Positions 41,055-48,127 of a DNA stretch of 48,127 bases are shown here, one piece after another. Position 1 is the first letter of the stretch. Each line of letters begins with the position of its first letter. The DNA is from Phycisphaeraceae bacterium (GTDB lineage Bacteria > Planctomycetota > Phycisphaerae > Phycisphaerales > UBA1924): NCBI GenBank assembly GCA_021604785.1, contig BQJQ01000001.1, positions 1 through 48,127 on the forward strand. Direction: 5' to 3'. Position numbers and translations under genes: made by a program. Below the pieces are notes generated by a model. That model ran no database searches, was not told the DNA's origin, and worked only from the letters and a program-made list of their open reading frames with translations.

Positions 41055-42488
41055 ATGAACCGCATCGCTTGCCTTGCGCTTCTCGCGGGCGCCGCCGCCG
41101 GCGCTGACGCCCAGGTCGTCATCAACGAGGTCCTGCAGAACCCGGTCGGGTCGGCCAGTTCGTCCGATGACTTCGCCGAGTACATCGAGTTCTACGGCGT
41201 CCCCGGGATGAGCCTTGACGGGTACGCCGTCGCCGTGTTCAAGGGCGGTGCCGATGACGGCGACAACATCCCCGAGAGCCCCGCCGAGATCGACGAGGCC
41301 TTCAGCCTCGACGGGCTCACCATCGGCGCCAACGGGTTCCTCGTCCTCTACAACGGCACCGACGCCAACTCCTTCATCCCTCTCTTCATGCCCGCCGGCG
41401 CCAACGGCGATAGCTTTAAGGACACCCACATCGCCACGAGCGACACGCCCGGCAAGCTCTCCAACGACGACTCGTCTACCTTCCTCCTCGTCCGCCGACG
41501 CGCGGCGACCGACGGCACGTACTCCACCGCCTTCCGCAAGGACATCGACCCGGACGTTAACTACGACGGCAAGATCGACTTCGGCTTTGAGACCCCCGTC
41601 GCGGGCAACCCGGCCGCCTCGAGGATCGACCCGCTGCAGATCATCGACGAGTTCGCGTGGTCGGACAACGGCGGCAAGGAGTACGTCCGCTCGCCCGAGC
41701 AGGAGATCTCGAACACCGACGGGTTCAACCCCGACGCCGTCTCCCGCGTCGCCTACTACGGCACCAACCCGATGCTCGGGCTGCGCCTCAACTCCGACAG
41801 CGAGACCGCCCCGACGCGCACCGCCGACGAGTCTTTCGTCTACGGCGAGACACGCGTCGTCTCCGGTGGGTTCTTCGAGTACATTCACGACTCGTACGGC
41901 GCCCCGACCGACCCCGCCGGCGACGGGTTCGCCGACATCTCGATCGGGGACGCCGCGGACGCCATGGACCTCACCCCGGGCGACTTCAATGACGACGCGG
42001 CCAACGGCATCACCCAGTTCCGTTTCGTCTCCGGCGATCTGAACTTCGACGGGTGCGCCAATACCGCCGACCTTGTGCTGGCCAGCGACCTCATCAACGC
42101 CGACTTTGACGCGACCGAGGACTACATCCACCCGGACACGGGCCTGCCCATCGCCGACCCGGATAACCCGGGCTCAAACTTCCAGTCGTACGTCTTCCAG
42201 GGGCGCGCCGCGCAGGCGTTCCTCGCCGCGACACAACTCGACACCACGGACGGCGCGGGCGGGACCAACGAGGCCTTCCCGACCAGTGGCGACTTCGACG
42301 CCCTTGACGCCGTCGTCTGCCGGGCGGACATCGACTGCACCGGCACGCTGAACGTGGACGACATCGACGCGTTCGTGACCGCCTTCCTCGGCGGCGGGTC
42401 TGCGGCTGACTGCGACCTCAACGGCTCGCTCAACGTCGATGACATTGACTGCTTCGTGACCGCGTTCCTCGCCGGCTGCCCCAGGTAG
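41055..42488 (+). CDS. Secreted protein with C-terminal GC-type dockerin
   Basis: A 477-residue exported protein (signal about 1-20, G-A-D-A-Q). The N-terminal part, V-V-I-N-E-V-L-Q-N-P-V-G-S then Y-I-E-F-Y-G, looks like a lamin-tail domain. Asp-rich loops occur in the middle, including D-V-N-Y-D-G-K-I-D. The C-terminus is a dockerin pair (C-R-A-D-I-D-C-T-G-T-L-N-V-D-D and A-D-C-D-L-N-G-S-L-N-V-D-D) ending A-G-C-P-R. Start 41055 follows GAGAG. It sits 40 bases after the prepilin-like gene on the same strand. Confidence 0.87.
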   Translation: MNRIACLALLAGAAAGADAQVVINEVLQNPVGSASSSDDFAEYIEFYGVPGMSLDGYAVAVFKGGADDGDNIPESPAEIDEAFSLDGLTIGANGFLVLYNGTDANSFIPLFMPAGANGDSFKDTHIATSDTPGKLSNDDSSTFLLVRRRAATDGTYSTAFRKDIDPDVNYDGKIDFGFETPVAGNPAASRIDPLQIIDEFAWSDNGGKEYVRSPEQEISNTDGFNPDAVSRVAYYGTNPMLGLRLNSDSETAPTRTADESFVYGETRVVSGGFFEYIHDSYGAPTDPAGDGFADISIGDAADAMDLTPGDFNDDAANGITQFRFVSGDLNFDGCANTADLVLASDLINADFDATEDYIHPDTGLPIADPDNPGSNFQSYVFQGRAAQAFLAATQLDTTDGAGGTNEAFPTSGDFDALDAVVCRADIDCTGTLNVDDIDAFVTAFLGGGSAADCDLNGSLNVDDIDCFVTAFLAGCPR

Positions 42489-42830
42489 GGGCCAGCAACT
42501 TGTTGTGCTACGCCAAGCTGGCCGCCCCGAGAATCGAGTCCACCTGCCGTGCGACATTTCGCATAAGGACACATCTGGGGTAGGCAGGTCCGTAGTTGCC
42601 ATGCATGAGCCCAAGCAGAATCTACCTCACAAGCCGCCTGCCATGCCCTGAGTACCAGCGTGAATTCCAAACCAGCGCTTCGAACTCGGACAATTTCGGT
42701 AGCAACCGGATACATACCGGACACCCAGGTCTGTTCTCCCGAATCACCTAGATCGATTCCGGTACATCTAGCGGTGTACTCACCCACCCCGCTTCGAATC
42801 CCGCCCTCTCTGTTCAGGCCCCAGACACGA
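42489..42830. other. Intergenic region between convergent genes
   Basis: 342 bases between the end of the dockerin gene and the end of the receiver gene. Just past the dockerin stop, GGCCAGC (42490-42496) and GCTGGCC (42517-42523) form a 7-bp stem with a 20-nt loop and no T-run, a weak terminator candidate. A tRNA-Ser-like 3' fragment at 42793-42815 is listed separately. No gene is supported. Confidence 0.5.
42793..42815 (+). repeat. tRNA-Ser 3'-end-like fragment
   Basis: The 23 bases match 21 of 23 positions of the 3' end of tRNA-Ser(CGA) and its first three downstream bases (14825-14847). The T-loop TTCGAAT and most of the acceptor side are kept. The 5' half of a tRNA is not found upstream, so it is not a functional gene. 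Such fragments often mark attachment sites of integrated elements. Confidence 0.55.
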
Positions 42831-43286
42831 TCATGCCGTGGCGGGTGCCGGCTCATTCCAGACGGTCCAGTACATCTTCAGTTCCTGAACAAGCGCCTGA
42901 AAACTCTCGAAGTTCAGCGGCTTCACAAGGTAGCTGTTTGCGTGTGCCGAGTACGCGCGGGACCGGTCAGCATCGGCGTGCGACGTCGTCAGCACAACCA
43001 CGGGGATCGAGCAGAGATCCGGGTCAGACTTGATCGCGGCGAGCACCTCGTGCCCGTCCATGCGGGGCAGGTTCAGGTCGAGCAGGATGACGTCGGGTCG
43101 ATCAGCGTCCTCGTACGGCGAATGCCGATTCACGAATGCCATCGCCTGCTCGCCGTTGACGACGTGCGAGACCGTGTTCGCGACCCGGTTGTCACGCAGT
43201 GCCCGCGAAATGAGCCCCGCGTGGTCCTCGTCGTCCTCGACGAGCAAGAAATGTACCGGCCGGACTGATTTCGATGCGGGCATCAT
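42831..43286 (-). CDS. Single-domain response regulator (CheY/Rcp1-like)
   Basis: A 151-residue receiver with phospho-acceptor Asp70 in V-I-L-L-D-L-N-L-P-R-M-D-G, the acidic pair in L-V-E-D-D-E, and Lys in Y-L-V-K-P-L. It has no output domain, so it acts by protein contact, as in Rcp1 or bacteriophytochrome partners. It starts at ATG 43286, overlapping the kinase stop by four bases (ATGA), so it is translationally coupled to the CHASE kinase and is its likely partner. Confidence 0.95.
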   Translation of the reverse strand: MMPASKSVRPVHFLLVEDDEDHAGLISRALRDNRVANTVSHVVNGEQAMAFVNRHSPYEDADRPDVILLDLNLPRMDGHEVLAAIKSDPDLCSIPVVVLTTSHADADRSRAYSAHANSYLVKPLNFESFQALVQELKMYWTVWNEPAPATA

Positions 43287-45868
43287 GCGATCTCCTCGAT
43301 GTCAGCTTGCTCGCAAGCAGACGCGGTCTCTGGCTGTGTGCTCGTGTGGCCCAAGGACACCCAGAATGTGGCCCCCTGCCCTTCTTCGGATTCAACCCAC
43401 GCGCGCCCGCCGAGTGACTCGGCGACCTGACGCACAATGGCAAGACCGACCCCCGTGCCACCTTCTTCCGCGCTGAGCCGGTTGAAGAGCTCGAAGATGC
43501 GGTCGTGGTGCTTGGGCGCGATCCCGTCGCCGTTGTCGCGGACAAAGAGATGGACATACTCGCCCTCGAGCCGGGAACCGATCTCGATAACGGGCCCGGC
43601 AGCCGAGCACCCATAGCGGATCGCGTTCGCGACCAGGTTCTGCATGATCTGCCCGATCCGGACCCGGTCCGCGTACACCGAAGGGTGCTCGAGCGACCGC
43701 TCGATGCATACGTGCTTCTCGTTCAGACCCTGCTCAAGCGCCGCGATGATGTCATCGAGCAACCCGTCGAGCGCGATCTCCTCGGGCTCGTGATGCGCCC
43801 GCCCGAGCCGGCTCAACTCAAGCAGGTCGTCCACGGTCTCGTTGAGCTTGTTCCCGGCACGCGCGACACGCCTGAAATAGTCCCGCAGTTCGTCGGCTGC
43901 CACCTTCCCGGCATCGCCAACGCCCAGTTCGGCGTACCCGATGATCGTGAGCAACGGGGCTTTCAGGTCGTGCGACGCGGAGTACACGAACCGTTCGAGC
44001 TCGACGTTCTTCCGCGTCAACTCTTCGTGCGCCTCACGGAGCACCGAGATGTCAGTGATCGATCCCGACATCTGAACGCCTGTCCCGTCTTCACTCCGCA
44101 AAGCCTGCCCGCGAGCCCGGAACCAACGGTACTGCCCCGTGCGCATCCGCATGCGGAACTGATGGTCGTACGGCGCGTCGCTGCTCAGGTGCGCCTCGAT
44201 CGCCTGGAGATTCCCTTCCTTGTCCTCCGGGTGGAGCAGACTGAGCCATGACTCGAGCCGGTGTGCAAGGAGGCCGTACTCTTCGGGGGCATACCCGACG
44301 AGGTCCTTGAACCGGTCGGAGTACCAGACATCGCCGGTCGCGGGGTTGTAATCCCAGAGCCCGTCCGCCGAGCCCGTGACCGCCCGGTCGAACCGATCTT
44401 GTGCTTCGCGCAGTTCGGTGATGTCCGTCGCGATCGCTAGGATGCGGTCGTATGCGCCGTGCTCGTTTGCCAGCGGTATTTTGTCGGTTCTGATGATCCG
44501 GCGGTCTCCGTTCCCGCCTTCGTGAACCTCTTCAATCCCGAGTTCGGGCTCCCCGGACGCGAGCACGGCCCGGTCGGCCACGAGGAACTCCGCCGCGTTC
44601 TTGGCCGGGAAGAACTCCTCGGTCTTGTGCCCACGGACCGCCTCGATCGGCATGCCCATCGCATCCGCAGCGGTCTGGTTCATATCCAGGATCGTGTTGT
44701 TGCCATCCTTGTAGTAGATGTACGCGGGCATCGCGTCGAGCAGCGTCCGGATCTCACGCTCGTTCGATTCGGCACGGCTCGCCCCGGCCACCGCCTCGGC
44801 TTGCGTGCGCTTCAGGTCCGTGCTCACCAGATCGGCAAACGCGAGTGCGTGCCGGCTTGCGCGGGCGTGGAACAAGAACAGCCAAACGAGCAGCCCCTCG
44901 ATCATCAACCCGGCAACCAGAATGAAGAACGGCTGCGAATTCGCCGAGGCCGCGTCGAATGAAACACCGCTCGCGATCTCGAACGTCCATGTCCGCCCGT
45001 AAAACGAAACAGCCTCGGCCTTCGTGTACTGCGGCGACGGGTCGTAGTCTGACTCGGTCGCAACGAGCTCGTCGTAAATAATGCTGCTGCCGTCGGTGAG
45101 CCGGACCCCGACATGCCGGTTCTCCTTGTGGAGGACCCCCTGCATCAGTCGCTTCACGACGAACGGCGCGTACACAAGCCCGCGGATCGTCTCGACCCGA
45201 TCGACAGGCTCCGGGTGGGCCACGCCTTCGTAAAACGGCGCAAAGAACAAGAACCCGGGTGTCTGCTGCGCATCCTGCACCAGCACGATCGGCCCCGTGA
45301 TCTGGGCGGCGCCCGTGTCGCGCGCTTTCTTCGCCGCGTCGAAACGGTTCGCTTCGTGCGCCATGTCGAGCCCGACGGCTGCGCGGTTCGCTTCAACCGG
45401 CTCGATGTAGGTGATGGGCCAGAACTCATCTTCCCCGTGCGCGGGGTGAATCTCGAAGGCTGGGCGCCGCTCCCGCTGCTCAGCAAGAAATGCCTCAACT
45501 TCGTCGGGACCAATCGCGTTGATAACCCCGATGCCGTTGATGCCGGGATACCGCTCGTCGATCCGCACGCTCTCCGAGTAGGCGACCCATTCGTCGTAGT
45601 TCACGCCGCCTTGCTGGCTTGCGTGAAAGAGCGCAACACCACCCCACAGCGCATCCTCATATTTGTGCATCCGATCCTGCACAAGATCCAAGACCTGGCT
45701 CGCCTCGCGCTCAAACCGTTGCTCGGCCTTGTCACGCACCTGCATGCGCGAGAAATGCCAGGCCGACACGGTGAGCACAAGCGAGAGCGCGATGACGGCC
45801 CAGTGCACCCAGCTCAGGTGGGTCCCACGCTCCAGCCGTGCGCGTTGCGTGTCACTCAGAGAAGTCAT
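43283..45868 (-). CDS. CHASE-PAS-PAS sensor histidine kinase
   Basis: An 861-residue inner-membrane kinase. TM1 is about 21-40, a CHASE-type extracellular domain spans about 60-270, and TM2 is about 314-334. PAS1 (about 372-480, A-Y-I-Y-Y-K-D-G) and PAS2 (about 488-610, G-L-W-D-Y) follow. HisKA has His633 in S-A-S-H-D-L-K-A-P, and the HATPase has Q-N-L-V-A-N-A-I and G-T-G-V-G-L-A-I-V. CHASE domains bind small ligands such as cytokinin-like molecules. The start is uncertain: ATG 45868 or 45880. It is coupled to the receiver at 42831. Confidence 0.92.
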   Translation of the reverse strand: MTSLSDTQRARLERGTHLSWVHWAVIALSLVLTVSAWHFSRMQVRDKAEQRFEREASQVLDLVQDRMHKYEDALWGGVALFHASQQGGVNYDEWVAYSESVRIDERYPGINGIGVINAIGPDEVEAFLAEQRERRPAFEIHPAHGEDEFWPITYIEPVEANRAAVGLDMAHEANRFDAAKKARDTGAAQITGPIVLVQDAQQTPGFLFFAPFYEGVAHPEPVDRVETIRGLVYAPFVVKRLMQGVLHKENRHVGVRLTDGSSIIYDELVATESDYDPSPQYTKAEAVSFYGRTWTFEIASGVSFDAASANSQPFFILVAGLMIEGLLVWLFLFHARASRHALAFADLVSTDLKRTQAEAVAGASRAESNEREIRTLLDAMPAYIYYKDGNNTILDMNQTAADAMGMPIEAVRGHKTEEFFPAKNAAEFLVADRAVLASGEPELGIEEVHEGGNGDRRIIRTDKIPLANEHGAYDRILAIATDITELREAQDRFDRAVTGSADGLWDYNPATGDVWYSDRFKDLVGYAPEEYGLLAHRLESWLSLLHPEDKEGNLQAIEAHLSSDAPYDHQFRMRMRTGQYRWFRARGQALRSEDGTGVQMSGSITDISVLREAHEELTRKNVELERFVYSASHDLKAPLLTIIGYAELGVGDAGKVAADELRDYFRRVARAGNKLNETVDDLLELSRLGRAHHEPEEIALDGLLDDIIAALEQGLNEKHVCIERSLEHPSVYADRVRIGQIMQNLVANAIRYGCSAAGPVIEIGSRLEGEYVHLFVRDNGDGIAPKHHDRIFELFNRLSAEEGGTGVGLAIVRQVAESLGGRAWVESEEGQGATFWVSLGHTSTQPETASACEQADIEEIA

Positions 45869-46142
45869 GGAGTCAGGCATCCCGAGAGGTGCGGCGCATA
45901 GGCACGCCCCGCAACGGTTCGGTGCGCACCACCGAGTCGGTATCGGCACCCTCTCCCCCACGCTTGTGACAGACACCGTCCTTCGCCCGATTATCGGCTC
46001 CTTCCTCATGGCCGCGGCCTCTACCCGCCCCGGCAGCCGCACGACCGGAAAAGGCGATCCGAGCCCTGTCCCAGACTGTGTCGAACCTCAAACGTGGCGC
46101 AGCCAAGGTTCCGATACGACCTGCTCAACCGGAGCCACCCCC
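45869..46142. other. Divergent intergenic region between two signalling operons
   Basis: 274 bases separating the CHASE kinase from the receiver-kinase. It presumably holds promoters for both, but no sigma-70-type boxes could be picked out with confidence. Confidence 0.4.
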
Positions 46143-47699
46143 ATGACACCAAACAAACCACAACACCCAATCACCGTCATCCTCATCGATGACAGCGAGG
46201 GGCACCTCGGCCTTTTGACGCGCGCCATCACGGTCACAGCCGCGGAACTCGACGACACAGCCCCGCCGCGGGTTGAGCCGTTCACGGACCCCGCCGATGC
46301 GCTGCAAAACATCCCCGCGCTCGGCCCGGTCGTGTTCCTCTGCGACTACCAAATGCCCAGCGGAACCGGGCTCGAATGGCTGCCGCACCTGCTCGCCACC
46401 AACGCCGGGCCTGTTATCCTCATGACAAGCTCGGGCAGCGAAGAAATCGCCACCCGCGCGCTTGAGTCGGGCGCTTCGCGGTACGTCATGAAAGAACGCG
46501 CGATGCGCGAGCCCGGGTACATCACCGGCGTGATTCGGGGCAGCTCCCGCCGCTTCGTGCTCGAGCAGAGCAACCGCGACCTCGTGCGGGCGCTCAAGCA
46601 CGCGAACCACGACCTTGAAAGCAAAAACACCAAGCTCAACACGATGACGAACACAGCCCACGCGTTCGTTGCGGACGTCGCCCACGATCTCCGGACCCCG
46701 CTCTCGGTCATCAAGGAGTTCGCATCCATCATCGCCGACGGCATCGCCGGCCCCACCACGGACCAGCAGCTCGAGTACCTCCGGTACGTCGATTCCGCGG
46801 TGATCGACATGGCGCACATGGTCGATGATTTCCTGGACAGCGCCAAGATGCGGGCCGGGATCCTGCGCGTGGACCGCCGCCCGCACGAGCCCGCCGAGCT
46901 GCTCGAAGCTGTCCGCCGCCCGATGGCCCGGCGTGCCCTGGCGAAGAACATCACCATCCACGAGCACATCGAGCCCGGCACCCCGCCCTTCTACGCGGAC
47001 CTCGAAAAAGCGGGGCGCGTGCTGACGAACCTCCTCATCAACGCGATCAAGTTCTCCGACGAGGGCAGCCAGATCACCGTCCGGGTCTCACCCGACCAGG
47101 GCGGCGCGACGCGGATCTCGGTCGAAGACTCCGGAAGGGGTATCCCCGCAGAGGACCTGTCCCTGATCTTCAACCGGTTCAGCCAGGTGGATCTCACCCA
47201 GACCGAGCGGGTCAAAGGATTCGGATTGGGCCTGTCCATCTGCGCGCAGCTCGCGATGCTCAACCTCGGCAAGATCGGCGTCGAAAGCACCTACGGCGAG
47301 GGGAGCACGTTCTCTTTCACGCTCCCGCCCGCCGATCCCACTGCCTTGATGCAGCACTACGCATGTTTCCTTATCGACATGAACGTCGGGTCGGACCTCG
47401 TCGCGCTCCGCGTCTCACCCACCGAAACCTTGCCCCAGCCCGACGCCATCCGCGCGTTTCTCCAGGCGACCTGCTTCTCCCTTGACATCATCATCGATGC
47501 GGCCGACGCCTCCTGCTTCGTTGCGGGCGTATCGAGCGACCCGGGCCGGTGGATCGCCCGCCTCAAGTTGGCCACAAAATCACTCGGCCATCCCTTCCCC
47601 ATCGAGATCGCACAGCACGGCATATGGCGCGTGCCCGACCAGATCGAGGATGCCATCGCAAGCCTGACCGCACCCCGAGGAGCCGCCTGTGCAGCCTAA
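46143..47699 (+). CDS. Receiver-histidine kinase hybrid
   Basis: A 518-residue soluble protein with an N-terminal receiver (1-130, Asp68 in F-L-C-D-Y-Q-M-P-S, Lys in Y-V-M-K) followed by a coiled linker, HisKA with His181 in V-A-H-D-L-R-T-P, and HATPase (N-box L-L-I-N-A-I-K-F-S, G-F-G-L-G-L-S-I). The last 110 residues have no known domain. The layout, with the receiver in front and no membrane segment, suggests it receives phosphate from another kinase. Its start has GGAG upstream. It overlaps the next receiver by 11 bases. Confidence 0.93.
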   Translation: MTPNKPQHPITVILIDDSEGHLGLLTRAITVTAAELDDTAPPRVEPFTDPADALQNIPALGPVVFLCDYQMPSGTGLEWLPHLLATNAGPVILMTSSGSEEIATRALESGASRYVMKERAMREPGYITGVIRGSSRRFVLEQSNRDLVRALKHANHDLESKNTKLNTMTNTAHAFVADVAHDLRTPLSVIKEFASIIADGIAGPTTDQQLEYLRYVDSAVIDMAHMVDDFLDSAKMRAGILRVDRRPHEPAELLEAVRRPMARRALAKNITIHEHIEPGTPPFYADLEKAGRVLTNLLINAIKFSDEGSQITVRVSPDQGGATRISVEDSGRGIPAEDLSLIFNRFSQVDLTQTERVKGFGLGLSICAQLAMLNLGKIGVESTYGEGSTFSFTLPPADPTALMQHYACFLIDMNVGSDLVALRVSPTETLPQPDAIRAFLQATCFSLDIIIDAADASCFVAGVSSDPGRWIARLKLATKSLGHPFPIEIAQHGIWRVPDQIEDAIASLTAPRGAACAA

Positions 47700-48087
47700 C
47701 CACGTGCTCGTCATCGACGACGAAGTCGCCCTGGGCAGAGCCCTCCGCATCCGCCTCGAAGCCGCGGGGTACCGCGTGACCCACGAAGCCCGCGGCGACA
47801 CCGGCGTCGAGTCCGCCCAGTGCGACCCGCCAGACTGCGTCGTCCTCGACCTCCGGATGCCCGGCATGGACGGGTTCGAGGTCCTCGCGATCCTGCGCTC
47901 GCAGCCCGCAACGCGCGAAACACCCATCTTTGTCGTCTCGGCAAACGTGCAAGACGAAGCACGCCAGCGAGCCCTGGACGCCGGCGCCACCGCGTTCGTG
48001 GGCAAGCCCTACAACGCCCCACTCCTCCTCGAAGCGATCGGCAAGAGCGTCCGGGAAACCATCAGCCACGGAGAGACCCATGAGTGA
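47689..48087 (+). CDS. Single-domain response regulator
   Basis: A 132-residue receiver with phospho-acceptor Asp54 in V-V-L-D-L-R-M-P-G-M-D-G, the acidic pair in V-I-D-D-E and the Lys in F-V-G-K-P-Y. It has no effector domain. The start is GTG 47689, inside the end of the receiver-kinase gene. Its own stop overlaps the next receiver start by eight bases, so a coupled series is likely. Confidence 0.93.
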   Translation: MQPNHVLVIDDEVALGRALRIRLEAAGYRVTHEARGDTGVESAQCDPPDCVVLDLRMPGMDGFEVLAILRSQPATRETPIFVVSANVQDEARQRALDAGATAFVGKPYNAPLLLEAIGKSVRETISHGETHE

Positions 48088-48127
48088 ACGATCGCGCGGA
48101 GCGATCCTTGTGATCGACAACGACGAG
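48080..48127 (+). CDS. Start of another response regulator, cut by the window edge
   Basis: The first 16 codons from ATG 48080 read M-S-E-R-S-R-G-A-I-L-V-I-D-N-D-E. This matches a receiver-domain first strand ending in the acidic pair. GGAGAG lies a suitable distance upstream, and the start overlaps the previous stop by eight bases. The rest lies beyond the window, so the output domain is unknown. Confidence 0.8.
   Translation, partial: MSERSRGAILVIDNDE

Noticed and set aside
42748-42771. Inverted repeat CTAGAT...ATCTAG with 12-base spacer
   Set aside because: 6-bp arms with no clear gene start nearby; chance is likely.
1-48127. Search for CRISPR arrays, insertion sequences, integrases, transposases and rRNA
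   Set aside because: No regularly spaced repeats, transposase or recombinase motifs, or rRNA-like stretches were recognised by reading.

Overview
The window is about 48 kb of very GC-rich bacterial chromosome. Its protein families point to a planctomycete of the class Phycisphaerae. These include three secreted proteins with paired Cys-started, LNVDD(I/V)DAFV-type dockerin modules, a PEP-CTERM-like protein, a prepilin-like protein with a C-terminal H-x-DG element, Tat-exported Gfo/Idh/MocA oxidoreductases next to sugar isomerase-fold partners, and a ribH-nusB-ftsY run. The organism call is inferred from family content, not from a phylogenetic marker.

Layout. 1-9.6 kb is housekeeping: ribH-nusB-ftsY (minus), a UbiA-like prenyltransferase, a minus operon of lipoprotein, RsbW-like kinase, STAS protein and MlaE-like permease, then guaA, a YceI-like protein, a polytopic membrane protein and a GNAT acetyltransferase. 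9.7-14.8 kb has a secreted dockerin protein, tRNA-Ser(GCU), a coiled-coil protein, a DUF3553 protein, rpoZ, the CoaC-type flavoprotein, an S41 peptidase and tRNA-Ser(CGA). 15.0-18.4 kb is a four-gene lipoprotein operon (LpoB-like, LpoB-like, COG3014-like, YcfL-like). An ApbE-like lipoprotein (18.5-19.5 kb) diverges, with overlapping 5' ends, from a rightward cluster at 19.5-24.8 kb: an FGE-like protein, then two pairs of Tat-exported Gfo/Idh oxidoreductase and sugar isomerase/epimerase-fold protein. This cluster looks like a periplasmic carbohydrate-processing unit.

25-34.5 kb holds an unknown secreted protein, a phosphoesterase/lipid kinase pair, two small membrane proteins, a double PRC-barrel protein, an OmpR-type two-component system, and a run of small envelope proteins (entericidin-like, DUF1328, acidic lipoprotein, DUF2383-like). 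It reads as an envelope-stress island. 34.7-42.5 kb encodes exported proteins: a di-haem oxidoreductase with a C-terminal dockerin, an esterase-like phytase-family protein, a lamin-tail-like PEP-CTERM protein, a prepilin-like protein and a third dockerin protein. 42.8 kb to the end is a signalling locus: a CHASE-PAS-PAS histidine kinase with its receiver protein, diverging from a receiver-kinase fusion followed by two receivers, the last cut by the window edge.

No transposase, integrase, CRISPR array or rRNA gene was seen. The strongest candidates for unusual biology are the four-lipoprotein operon, the overlapping divergent apbE/FGE starts, the Tat-exported sugar cassette, the dockerin-bearing di-haem enzyme, and the lipoprotein/partner-switch/MlaE operon.
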